From the NCBI RefSeq assembly GCF_003399625.1, contig NZ_NBXA01000007.1, forward strand, positions 124,001 to 188,000: DNA of 64,000 nucleotides, read 5' to 3'. How positions within the stretch are numbered: the stretch's first letter is position 1; every line of letters begins with the position of its first letter. The position numbers and the translations under genes were made by a program. Of this stretch, positions 35,457 to 43,168 are shown in pieces. The notes under the pieces were generated by a model. It did no database searches and was not told the origin of the DNA. It saw nothing but the letters and a program-made list of their open reading frames with translations. The DNA comes from Subtercola boreus. Lineage in GTDB: Bacteria > Actinomycetota > Actinomycetes > Actinomycetales > Microbacteriaceae.

Positions 35457-36223
35457 TGCCGTCACAATCCGACCCCCGCGTGCTCGCCAAAGCCCCCACC
35501 GTCGTTCGGGCCACCGATGTCTCGAAGCGCTTCGTCATCCGCAAGGAGAAGTCGCTGAAGGAACGCATCGTCAACTTCGGCCGGTCGCAGAAGCACAAAG
35601 ACGACTTCTGGGCCCTCCGCAACGTGTCCTTCGAGATCAAGGCCGGCACGACGATCGGCCTCGTCGGGGCCAATGGATCGGGTAAGAGCACGCTGCTGAA
35701 GGTGCTCGGTGGAATCATCCAGCCGAACGACGGCACCGTCGAACGCCGCGGCCGGCTCGCCGCGCTTTTGGAGCTCGGTGCGGGATTCCACCCCGACCTC
35801 ACCGGCCGGGAGAACGTGTACCTGAACAGCTCGATCCTCGGGCTCAGCCGAAAGCAGACCGACGAGTACTTCCAGTCGATCGTCGACTTCAGCGAGATCG
35901 AGGAGTTCATCGACACGCAGGTGAAGTTCTACTCCTCGGGTATGTACGTGCGGCTGGCCTTCGCCATCGCGGTGCACGTCGACCCCGACATCCTCCTGGT
36001 CGACGAGGTGCTGGCGGTCGGTGACGAGCCGTTCCAGGCGAAGTGCATGAGCAAGATCCGCCAGTTCCAGGCCGAGGGCCGCACGATCATCCTGGTGAGC
36101 CACTCAGCGGGCCAGATCGAGGACCTCTGCGACCGTGTCGTTGTGCTCTCGCACGGCAACGTGGTGTTCGACGGAGATGCTGCCGGTGGGCTGCTGGCGC
36201 TTCGCGAGTCGTTCGAGCACTGA
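35456..36223 (+). CDS. ABC transporter ATP-binding protein for polysaccharide export (Wzt/TagH-like)
   Basis: A 255-residue ATPase with GANGSGKST (Walker A), YSSGMYVRLAFA (signature), PDILLVDEVLAVGD (Walker B) and the SHSAGQIEDLC switch region. The N-terminal VSKRFVIRKEKSLKERIVNF is characteristic of glycan exporters. It stops right after the ATPase core, so the C-terminal carbohydrate-binding domain found in E. coli O9a-type Wzt is absent. That places it with exporters that do not recognise a terminal cap. A convergent FkbM methyltransferase gene follows. Confidence 0.95.
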   Translation: MPSQSDPRVLAKAPTVVRATDVSKRFVIRKEKSLKERIVNFGRSQKHKDDFWALRNVSFEIKAGTTIGLVGANGSGKSTLLKVLGGIIQPNDGTVERRGRLAALLELGAGFHPDLTGRENVYLNSSILGLSRKQTDEYFQSIVDFSEIEEFIDTQVKFYSSGMYVRLAFAIAVHVDPDILLVDEVLAVGDEPFQAKCMSKIRQFQAEGRTIILVSHSAGQIEDLCDRVVVLSHGNVVFDGDAAGGLLALRESFEH

Positions 36224-36271
36224 GCCCCGCCCGGCGCGACCGGCGCGACCGGGCTCTTCCGTGCGGGTGCG

Positions 36272-37219
36272 TCAGCTGCGATGCAGGCGGGAGCGCACCC
36301 CGCGGAGCGGCTTCGTGACCCGCCAGGAGAGCGTCTGCTGCAGGTCGGCGACCAGCTGGCCGAGTTCTGCCTCGTGCTGGCGGCTCTGGGCGAGCTCCGC
36401 CTCGACGGTTCCGACCCGGGCGGCGGCCGCTGCCCCGCGCGTCGCCTCGTCGTGCAGGCGTTCCGCCGTCGTCGCCAGCTCGGCGCGTGCCTCGGCGAGG
36501 TCGTTCTGCAGATCCAACTGCCGGATCGGCGTGTAGGCGTCGAGGATGCCCGCCGGGTACTCGAGATCGGCCTTCAGCTCCGCGGCACGCTCCGACGCCA
36601 CGTAGAAGCGCGACAGCCCGTCGAAGAAGCAGAACTCGTAGCCGGCCTGCTCGACGATGCCGCTCCAGCCCTCATGCACCCGCTTGGTGCTCATCGGAGC
36701 CGTGGCCTCGATCACCAGCACCCAGGGGCGGAAACGGGTGAAGTCGAGGGAGGCGAGCACCTGGGCTTCGGCGCCCTCGGTGTCGATGCTCAGAAAGTGC
36801 AGGTCGCGCTCGGCCAGGCCGGCCTGCTCGATCGCGTGGTCGAGCGAGATGACGGGCACCTCGATGTCCCGCACCGAGAAGCCCGACTGCGCGTGGTCGG
36901 CGCTGATGCCGTCGATCAGTGTCGAGAGGCCCGTGCCCTCGATGAGGTGCAGCTGCATCGTCTCATCGGTGCTGTCGCTGGCGACGGCCTCGAAGACGGT
37001 GTCCCGCGGGCGTTCCGCCCGGAAGGCCGCCGCATACGTAGGATTCGGCTCGACCGCGATGCCCGACCAGCCCGCGTCGTAGAACTTCCGCGTGACCGAG
37101 TCGTCGGTCGGATCGTTCGCGCCGACATCGAGGTACACGCCCCCCTCGATGTGCCCGAGGGCCCTCCACAGCACGATGTCCTCGCCGTTCTGGGCGAATG
37201 ACACGTTGAGATCTGGCAC
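36272..37219 (-). CDS. FkbM family methyltransferase with coiled-coil tail
   Basis: A 315-residue protein. The N-terminal 210 residues form an S-adenosylmethionine-dependent FkbM methyltransferase: VSFAQNGEDIVLWRAL, YLDVGANDPTDDSVT as the SAM site, and FLSIDTEGAEAQVL. It probably O-methylates a sugar. The remaining 100 residues are a coiled coil ending in LSWRVTKPLRGVRSRL, a motif also present in paralogue B. GTG 37219, five bases after AAAGGA, is the start; the far longer open frame upstream is antisense to the ligase gene. It may modify the chain made by this locus. Confidence 0.88.
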   Translation of the reverse strand: MPDLNVSFAQNGEDIVLWRALGHIEGGVYLDVGANDPTDDSVTRKFYDAGWSGIAVEPNPTYAAAFRAERPRDTVFEAVASDSTDETMQLHLIEGTGLSTLIDGISADHAQSGFSVRDIEVPVISLDHAIEQAGLAERDLHFLSIDTEGAEAQVLASLDFTRFRPWVLVIEATAPMSTKRVHEGWSGIVEQAGYEFCFFDGLSRFYVASERAAELKADLEYPAGILDAYTPIRQLDLQNDLAEARAELATTAERLHDEATRGAAAAARVGTVEAELAQSRQHEAELGQLVADLQQTLSWRVTKPLRGVRSRLHRS

Positions 37220-37287
37220 GGGAGTCCTTTCCGACGGCGGGCAACACTGAACGCCGCCATCCGACCCTAGCGGTTTGCGCCTCGGTG

Positions 37288-38673
37288 TCAGCGGAGCGCG
37301 CGCGGGGAAGGCCCGAGAGGCAGCGGGTCGAGTTTGACCTTCGTGGCCAGCAGCACGAGCAGCAGGAAGTTGCCCTCGATGAGCAGCCGGCTCTCGGTGA
37401 GGCTCTGGATCACCAGCGCCGTGAGCAGCAACAGCGGCAGCAGGGAGATGGCCTGGAACGGTGTCGGTGCTCCGACCACGGGCGGCGGGGGGTCGACGGC
37501 CATCCACCAGGAACGCACCGTCGTGGCGGCGATCAGGCAGCCGAACACGAACAGGCCGACGACGCCGAGTTGCAGGAAGATGTCGATCCACGCGTTGTGC
37601 GCCTGCAGGTACACCGTGCCGTCCTGCACGATCAGGTTCTTGAAGGGCTCGACCCAGGGCGCCCAATAGCTGATCCAGCCCCAGCCGCCCCAGGGATGCT
37701 GCCACGCGAGATCGATGACCGTGTCCCAGATCGCGAGCCGGCCGGTGAGGTTGTCGCTCCGGCCGATGAGGGGGAAGAAGGCGTCGGCCAGACGGATGCT
37801 CAGAACGGCGAGGATCAGCACCCCGGCGATGCCGAACGGGTAGACGATCAACCGCCTCTGAATCGGCACGCGGCGGATGAGGAGGGCAACCACCAGCACG
37901 AAACCGACAGCGATCGTCGCCATCAGCACGGTCGCCGACCGGGTCAGCCCGTGTTCGAGCAGGGCAAGCGCGATCCAGACGGCCGAGGACACCGGTCGCC
38001 TGGTCTTCTCCACCCACTCGATCGCGAAGACGATCAGGGCGAGCAGAACGAGGAAGGCGAGCAGATTGCGGTTGCCCACGATGCCCTGGATCGGGCCGCC
38101 CACCAGCAGCGAGGAGGTGCTCCACTGGTAGTCGTCGGGCACACCCCTGCCGCCGGAGAACAGCCAGAGGGCCCGCAGATCGCCCTGCACGAAGAGCGCG
38201 GTGAAGAGCTCGAAGACGATCGAGAGGCCGAGCAGCCACCGGAGGGCCGTGCCGAGCGCCCGGAGGATCTCGAACCACGAGAGCGTGATGGCGACGAACA
38301 CCCCCGCCACGGCCGTCATGAGCTCCGCCGTTGCGCCCAGGGCGGTCGCGCCGGTGTACTGCGACCAGGCGATGCTGGCCGCAGAGAGCACGAGGAGGGC
38401 GGCGAGCGGCTTGGAGTACCGCATCCACGGAACCGCCCGGGCACGGACCGTCCGCACCAGCACGACACCGCTCGCCACGGAGAGCGCGGTGACGAGCACG
38501 ATGAACGCCGGCCAGCCGAGCAGGCTCTGCCAGGCATCCGCTCCCAGCGCGGTGAAGAGCACGAACCCGGCGAGTCGGATGCGGCCGACCGGCGAGGGTG
38601 CCGGGTCGCCGACGACCGGCACCCGGTGGGCGGGTACTCCCTGCAGGGGATCGGTTCGGGGCGTCGAGGTCAT
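37288..38673 (-). CDS. O-antigen ligase / polymerase family membrane protein (Wzy/WaaL-like)
   Basis: A 461-residue polytopic protein with about 12 helices and a large external loop near residues 285-370 reading GRSDNLTGRLAIWDTVIDLA, HPWGGWGWISYW and AHNAWIDIFLQLG. These match the Wzy_C/O-antigen ligase family, including the loop histidine needed for activity in characterised members. It would polymerise lipid-linked repeat units or ligate the glycan to its acceptor. Its presence with an ABC exporter and a flippase-like protein suggests more than one glycan or assembly route. TAACCT on minus lies nine bases before the ATG. Confidence 0.9.
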   Translation of the reverse strand: MTSTPRTDPLQGVPAHRVPVVGDPAPSPVGRIRLAGFVLFTALGADAWQSLLGWPAFIVLVTALSVASGVVLVRTVRARAVPWMRYSKPLAALLVLSAASIAWSQYTGATALGATAELMTAVAGVFVAITLSWFEILRALGTALRWLLGLSIVFELFTALFVQGDLRALWLFSGGRGVPDDYQWSTSSLLVGGPIQGIVGNRNLLAFLVLLALIVFAIEWVEKTRRPVSSAVWIALALLEHGLTRSATVLMATIAVGFVLVVALLIRRVPIQRRLIVYPFGIAGVLILAVLSIRLADAFFPLIGRSDNLTGRLAIWDTVIDLAWQHPWGGWGWISYWAPWVEPFKNLIVQDGTVYLQAHNAWIDIFLQLGVVGLFVFGCLIAATTVRSWWMAVDPPPPVVGAPTPFQAISLLPLLLLTALVIQSLTESRLLIEGNFLLLVLLATKVKLDPLPLGPSPRALR

Positions 38674-38719
38674 CAGGCCCCAAGGTTAGCCAGCGGCCTC
38701 CCGGCAAACTCCTGAGAAA

Positions 38720-38735
38720 GAGGCCGTCCGGCCTC
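38720..38735 (-). terminator. Rho-independent terminator of the acyl-CoA dehydrogenase gene
   Basis: On minus, GAGGCCG-GA-CGGCCTC forms a 7-bp stem and is followed by TTTCTC. It lies 34 bases after the dehydrogenase stop. The T-rich tail is only on the minus side, which fixes the direction. Confidence 0.6.
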
Positions 38736-38768
38736 AATCGTTACCAGGCCGTCACCTGAACCCGGCCG

Positions 38769-39968
38769 TCACACGAAGGCGGCGAACCCGGTGATCTTCC
38801 GGCCGACGATCAGCGTGTTCATCTCGCGCGTGCCCTCGTAGGAGTAGAGCGCCTCCGCGTCGGCGAAGTGCCGGGCCACGTCGTACTCGAGCACGATCCC
38901 GTTGCCGCCGAGGGCCTCGCGGCACCACGCCACCGTCTCGCGCATGCGCGACGTCGCATAGGCCTTGGCGAGGGCCGAGTGCTCGTCGCGCTGGGTGTCG
39001 GCATCCAGCATCTTCGACACCTGCACGACCATGCCGAGGCTCGCCGTGATGTTGCCGAGGCTCTTCACGAGAAGGTCCTGCACGAGTTGGTGCGATCCGA
39101 TCGGCTTGCCGAACTGCACCCGCTGCTTCGTGTAGCGCACGGCAGCGTCGTAGGCGCCGATCGAGTTGCCGACCGCGGCCCAGGCCACCTCTGCGCGGGT
39201 CAGGCGCAGCACGGCCGCCGTGTCGCGGAAGCTGTTGCCGTTCTGCAGGCGCATCGACTCGGGCACCCGCACGTTCTCCAGGGTGATGTCGGCGTTCTGC
39301 ACGATGCGGAGCGACTGCTTGCCCTCGATCTTCGTGGCGGTGTAGCCGGGGGTGTCGGTCTTCACGATGAAGCCCTTGACCTGGCCGTCCTCGGCCGACT
39401 TCGCCCAGATGATCGTGATGTCGCTGAAGGTGGCGTTGCCGATCCAGCGCTTCGAGCCGTTCAGGATCCAGTCGCCCGTGGATTCGTCGCGCGTCGCGAC
39501 CGTTCGGAGCCCCTGGGCCGAGTCGGATCCCGAGTCGGGCTCGGTCAGCCCGAATGCCCCGACGATGTCGCCCTTCGCCATCTGCGGCAGCCACTCGGCC
39601 TTCTGCTCCTCGGAGCCGGCGACGCTGATCGACCCCATGGCGAGTCCGTTGTGCACACCCACGTGGGTGGCAACCGACGCGTCGATGCGCGCCAACTCGA
39701 GGGCGACGAAACCGCGGAAGACGGCAGAGTTCTCGAACGTTCTCGTCTCCTTCCACGCGAATTCGTAGAGTCCGAGCTCGGCGAGCCGCTTGATGACCTG
39801 GTGCGGGAACTCCGCCTTCTCCCAGAGGTCGTTCACGATCGGCTTGACCTCGGCCTCGAGATACTCGCGGAGGGCCGCGAGGCGCTCCTTCTCCTCGTCG
39901 CTCAGGGCGTCGGAGTAGCCGAAGAAGTCGCTGGCCAGAGGCTCGAAAGTCATCGTGTGATCATCCAT
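38769..39968 (-). CDS. Acyl-CoA dehydrogenase (glutaryl-CoA dehydrogenase-like)
   Basis: FAD-dependent dehydrogenase of 399 residues. Landmarks are AFGLTEPDSGSD for the substrate/FAD region, RWIGNATFSD, KQRVQFGKPIGSHQLVQ, ALGGNGI, and SYEGTREMNTLIVGRKITG, where the glutamate corresponds to the catalytic base of the glutaryl-CoA dehydrogenase group. It probably acts in lysine/tryptophan degradation or a related acyl-CoA pathway. It is a metabolic gene between the glycan locus and manA. ATG 39968 and ATG 39953 are both possible starts; neither has a strong ribosome site. Confidence 0.93.
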   Translation of the reverse strand: MDDHTMTFEPLASDFFGYSDALSDEEKERLAALREYLEAEVKPIVNDLWEKAEFPHQVIKRLAELGLYEFAWKETRTFENSAVFRGFVALELARIDASVATHVGVHNGLAMGSISVAGSEEQKAEWLPQMAKGDIVGAFGLTEPDSGSDSAQGLRTVATRDESTGDWILNGSKRWIGNATFSDITIIWAKSAEDGQVKGFIVKTDTPGYTATKIEGKQSLRIVQNADITLENVRVPESMRLQNGNSFRDTAAVLRLTRAEVAWAAVGNSIGAYDAAVRYTKQRVQFGKPIGSHQLVQDLLVKSLGNITASLGMVVQVSKMLDADTQRDEHSALAKAYATSRMRETVAWCREALGGNGIVLEYDVARHFADAEALYSYEGTREMNTLIVGRKITGFAAFV

Positions 39969-40051
39969 TCGTGTTCATCGTGCAGAGTCCACTTCACCGT
40001 GGAATCAGCCGCCAGCCTACGTCGGAGCATGGCGCCGGCAAACCCAGTTGG

Positions 40052-40080
40052 TAGTTTGGTCCAACACCTGAGTCGGAAGG
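40052..40080 (+). promoter_or_regulatory. manA promoter-like box and ribosome site
   Basis: TAGTTT at 40052-40057 resembles a -10 box, and GGAAGG at 40075-40080 lies seven bases before the manA ATG. The 119-base divergent gap also holds TCCAC-TTCACC-GTGGA at about 39992-40007, a short inverted repeat on the dehydrogenase side. Confidence 0.4.
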
Positions 40081-40087
40081 CCACGCC

Positions 40088-41359
40088 ATGTTCGTCCCCA
40101 TCTCCAACACCCCCCGCGACTATGCCTGGGGTTCGGCGAGTGCGATCAGCGACCTCCTGGGCACGAAGCCGACGGGCCGACCCGAGGCCGAGCTCTGGCT
40201 CGGCGCGCATCCGTCGTCGCCGAGCGTGATCGACGAGCCCGCCCTGGCCGACGGGGCCACGAACCTCGCAGAGTGGATCGCGGACGACCCGCACGGGTCC
40301 TCCGGAGCCCACGGCCAGCTGCCCTACCTGCTGAAGATCCTCGCCGCCGGTGGGCCGCTCTCGCTGCAGGCGCACCCGACGCTCGGGCGCGCCAAGGAGG
40401 GTTTCGCCCGCGAGAATGCTGCTGGAGTGCCCCTCGACGCGCCGAACCGCAACTACAAGGACCCGCTGCACAAGCCCGAGGTCATCTATGCGCTGAGTGA
40501 CACGTTCGAGGCGCTCTGCGGCTTTCGTCCGCTCGGGGAGATCCGCGCCATCGTCGCGGAGCTGCAGGCAGCCGATGCCGCGTCGGTCGTTCCCGAACCC
40601 GAACTCCTGGGCGCCCTCGTCTCGCGCCTCGGCGGTGACACGGCCGAGGCGCTCGAGACCAGTGTGGAGTGGCTGCTGTCGGGCAGCGGTGAGGTGGCGG
40701 CCCTCGTCGACCACGTGACCGCGCTGGCCGGGAGTCTTCGGAGTGAGGCGTTCGGCCCGGCGTTCTCGACGGTGCGGGAGCTCGCTTCGGACTACCCGGG
40801 CGACCCCGGGGTCGTGCTCTCTCTCCTGCTGAACCGCGTCACCCTGAGGCGCGGCGAGGCGCTGTTCCTGCCGGCCGGCAACATCCACGCCTACCTCAGG
40901 GGGCTCGGGGTGGAACTGATGGCGGCCTCGGACAACGTGCTCCGCGGCGGGCTGACGCCGAAGTACATCGACGTTCCCGAGCTGCTCGGAGTGCTGCAGT
41001 TCGAGTCGCTCCCGGTGCCCTATCTCCGGCCGGAGCATCCGTCGGCCGGGGTGGAGGAGTTCCAGCCCGACGTGACCGACTTCGTGCTCGTGCGGGTCGC
41101 GCTCGGCGACCAGGCCTCTGCCGTGAGCGCGGCGGACGGGGGAGACCCTGCTCCGGATGACCGTCCCGGGCTCTCCCGCTACCTGCCGCTCGGGCCGGCC
41201 ATCGTGATCGCCACCGCCGGAAGCGTCACCGTGTCGTCGGCCGGGGGAAGCGTCGACGTCGCCCTGGGGGCGGCGTTCTACGTCACCCCCGACGAGGGCG
41301 AACTCACGTTCACCGGCTCGGGCGAGCTGTTCCTCGCGGCTCCCGGCGCCCGCGCCTAG
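40088..41359 (+). CDS. manA: Mannose-6-phosphate isomerase, class I
   Basis: Interconverts fructose-6-phosphate and mannose-6-phosphate, the entry to GDP-mannose and hence to the gmd products of this window. It has 423 residues. Zinc ligands appear in SLQAHPT, the HKPEVIYAL segment and GNIHAYL; the N-terminal DYAWGSASAI and the LRGGLTPKYID segment are also typical. A ribosome site GGAAGG lies seven bases upstream. No phosphomannomutase or GDP-mannose pyrophosphorylase gene is in the window. The gene stands alone between a divergent dehydrogenase gene and a convergent regulator gene. Confidence 0.95.
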   Translation: MFVPISNTPRDYAWGSASAISDLLGTKPTGRPEAELWLGAHPSSPSVIDEPALADGATNLAEWIADDPHGSSGAHGQLPYLLKILAAGGPLSLQAHPTLGRAKEGFARENAAGVPLDAPNRNYKDPLHKPEVIYALSDTFEALCGFRPLGEIRAIVAELQAADAASVVPEPELLGALVSRLGGDTAEALETSVEWLLSGSGEVAALVDHVTALAGSLRSEAFGPAFSTVRELASDYPGDPGVVLSLLLNRVTLRRGEALFLPAGNIHAYLRGLGVELMAASDNVLRGGLTPKYIDVPELLGVLQFESLPVPYLRPEHPSAGVEEFQPDVTDFVLVRVALGDQASAVSAADGGDPAPDDRPGLSRYLPLGPAIVIATAGSVTVSSAGGSVDVALGAAFYVTPDEGELTFTGSGELFLAAPGARA

Positions 41360-41429
41360 CGGCTCGGCCGCCGCTGGCCGCAGGCGGTCCGACACGCAGG
41401 CAGCCGGCCGGCGGGCACCGGGTACGCGG

Positions 41430-42392
41430 TCAGGCGGGTTGGCGTGCGAGCTGCCCGAAGGTGCGCCGGTAGGCCGCGGGGGTGGTGCGCAGCACCTTCA
41501 CGAAGTGGTGCCGCATGACGGCCGCCGACCCGAAACCGGTCTCGGCGGCGACCCGGTCGAGGCCGAGGTCCGACTCCTCGAGAAGCAGTTGGGCCCGGAG
41601 GAGCCGCTGCCGGTTCAGCCATGCCGCCGGTGTGGTGCCGAGGTCTGCCCGGAACCGCCTTGCGAAGGTGCGGGGTGACATGAGGGCCCGGCGCGCGAGC
41701 TCCTCCACCGGCAGCTCCTGGTCGAGGTTGTCGATCATCCACTCGGTCACGGCCGCGAAGGAGTCGCTCCGCACGGGCGGCACGGGCGCGGCGATGTACT
41801 GGGACTGCCCGCCGGAGCGCTGCGGGGGCACGACCATCCGCCGGGCGACGACATTGGCGCTCGCGGCGCCGAGCTCGGTGCGCACGAGATGCAGGCACGC
41901 GTCGATGCCCGCAGCGGTTCCGGCTCCCGTGATGACGCGGCGGTCCTCGACGAAGAGCACGTCGGGATCGACGGCGGTGCCGGGGTGTTCCCGCGCGAGG
42001 CGTTCGGCGTGCATCCAGTGCGTCGTCGCGGCCCGGCCCTCGAGGATGCCCGCCGCGGCCAGCACGAAGGCGCCGCTGCAGACGCTCAGGATCCACGCGC
42101 CACGCGCCTCGGCCTCCCGCAGCACCCTCACGACCCCGGGGTGCACCGGATCGCCGATCGCATGCGCTGCCACCGCGATCAGGTCGGCGTCGGCGCAGCA
42201 CTCCAGCCCCTCGGAGATGACCATGTCGTAGCCCAGGCTGGTGGGAACGGGGCCGGGTTCGGGGGTCGCGATGTGGAAGTCGAAGCTCGGGCCACCCATA
42301 TCGCTGCGGTCGATGCCGAACACCTCGCACACCACGCCGAACTCGAACGGGGCGACGTGCGGCAGCGCGAGCAGAACGATCTTCTGGAGCAT
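41430..42392 (-). CDS. GlxA-type AraC family transcriptional regulator
   Basis: A 320-residue regulator. The N-terminal DJ-1/PfpI-like domain contains SVCSGAFVLAAAG with a nucleophile-elbow cysteine near residue 104. A C-terminal AraC helix-turn-helix pair follows (about 215-315), with ARRALMSPRTFARRFRADLG and AETGFGSAAVMRHHF. Ligand and targets are unknown. The ATG at 42392 lies exactly six bases after a minus-strand TAAGCT box (42399-42404), implying a leaderless message. It is convergent with manA. The larger overlapping frame to 42429 is a shadow. Confidence 0.92.
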   Translation of the reverse strand: MLQKIVLLALPHVAPFEFGVVCEVFGIDRSDMGGPSFDFHIATPEPGPVPTSLGYDMVISEGLECCADADLIAVAAHAIGDPVHPGVVRVLREAEARGAWILSVCSGAFVLAAAGILEGRAATTHWMHAERLAREHPGTAVDPDVLFVEDRRVITGAGTAAGIDACLHLVRTELGAASANVVARRMVVPPQRSGGQSQYIAAPVPPVRSDSFAAVTEWMIDNLDQELPVEELARRALMSPRTFARRFRADLGTTPAAWLNRQRLLRAQLLLEESDLGLDRVAAETGFGSAAVMRHHFVKVLRTTPAAYRRTFGQLARQPA

Positions 42393-42398
42393 GACGGC

Positions 42399-42404
42399 AG
42401 CTTA
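42399..42404 (-). promoter_or_regulatory. Leaderless promoter box TAAGCT for the GlxA-type regulator
   Basis: TAAGCT on minus, six bases, then ATG. The same hexamer and spacing recur before the zincin-like gene (48185-48190). Confidence 0.5.
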
Positions 42405-42527
42405 TCGACACCCGAGCAGATCGTGCCACCCTGCCTGTCGAGGTTGTCGGCTGACGCCCGAAGTGGGGCCAGACACGCTGGGCGCGGCGAACCTTTAATC
42501 CAGAGTTGAGGGTTTACGATCTGCGAC

Positions 42528-42610
42528 TTGACGTGAGCGAACTACACCGGTGTAATTATGGCTAGGGGTTTTCGGCAAGACTCGGCAGGTCGGGGTCTGT
42601 CAGAAAGGAG
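42528..42610 (+). promoter_or_regulatory. whiB promoter with internal palindrome and strong ribosome site
   Basis: TTGACG at 42528-42533 is a good -35. TGTAAT (42551-42556, 17-base spacer) or TAATTA (42553-42558) can serve as -10. TACACCGGTGTA (42543-42554), a perfect 12-bp palindrome, overlaps the spacer and -10, where a bound protein would block or position polymerase. AGAAAGGAG (42602-42610) is the ribosome site, eight bases before the ATG, with a 5' leader of about 55 bases. Confidence 0.65.
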
Positions 42611-42618
42611 AGCGTGAT

Positions 42619-43035
42619 ATGTCGCAAGCAGAGTTCCGCTCAGAACAGACCAGCAGTGCGCCAGCGGGCAGCGCACCGGCCACCGGAGCCTCCGCGGCGT
42701 CGTTCGGCGCGCTGAGGCGGCCGAGCGGGGTGCCCGACGACTGGTTCGTCGACCCGGTCCTCCTCGGCGTTCCCGGCGTGCGGCAGGTCGACGGCAATCC
42801 TTACGTCGACGACAACCCCCTGGCCTGGCAGACCGATTCGCTCTGCGCGCAGACCGATCCCGAGGCCTTCTTTCCCGAGAAGGGCGGATCGACCAGGGAT
42901 GCGAAGCGCATCTGCCAGACCTGCGAGGTCAAGTCCCAGTGCCTCGAGTACGCCCTGCAGAACGACGAACGCTTCGGCATCTGGGGCGGCCTCTCCGAGC
43001 GCGAGCGGCGTAAGCTCCGCAAGCAGGCCGGGTAG
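42619..43035 (+). CDS. whiB2: WhiB family iron-sulfur regulator (WhiB2/WhmD-like)
   Basis: A 138-residue WhiB-type DNA-binding regulator that carries a [4Fe-4S] cluster. The four cysteines appear in SLCAQTDP, then ICQTCEVKSQCLEYAL; the GIWGG turn and basic RERRKLRKQ tail follow. The first 60 residues are a variable Ala/Ser-rich extension. Its position beside a GT2 giant protein, DUF5719, zincin-like and DUF3499 genes matches the neighbourhood I recall for whiB2 (whmD), linked to cell division. The palindrome in its promoter suggests tight control, possibly autoregulation. Confidence 0.9.
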   Translation: MSQAEFRSEQTSSAPAGSAPATGASAASFGALRRPSGVPDDWFVDPVLLGVPGVRQVDGNPYVDDNPLAWQTDSLCAQTDPEAFFPEKGGSTRDAKRICQTCEVKSQCLEYALQNDERFGIWGGLSERERRKLRKQAG

Positions 43036-43155
43036 CGGCACAGCTGGCGCATGGCCCGCCGTGCGCCTCCCAGCCAACCAGCAGGGCCTGCACAGGCTCG
43101 AGGCCTATTTTCGGGGCGCGCCGGTCAGGCAACGGGCCAGAGTCACGCCCATCCC

Positions 43156-43161
43156 TAGTGT
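43156..43161 (+). promoter_or_regulatory. Leaderless promoter box TAGTGT for the giant GT2 gene
   Basis: TAGTGT is followed by seven bases and the ATG at 43169. The AAGGG next to the ATG is too close to be a ribosome site. The rest of the 133-base gap after whiB shows no gene. Confidence 0.45.
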
Positions 43162-43168
43162 CTAAGGG

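Noticed and set aside
36272-38737. An 821-codon open frame suggesting a fused methyltransferase
   Set aside because: The upstream part is antisense to the ligase gene and low in complexity; a ribosome site and GTG at 37219 mark the real start.
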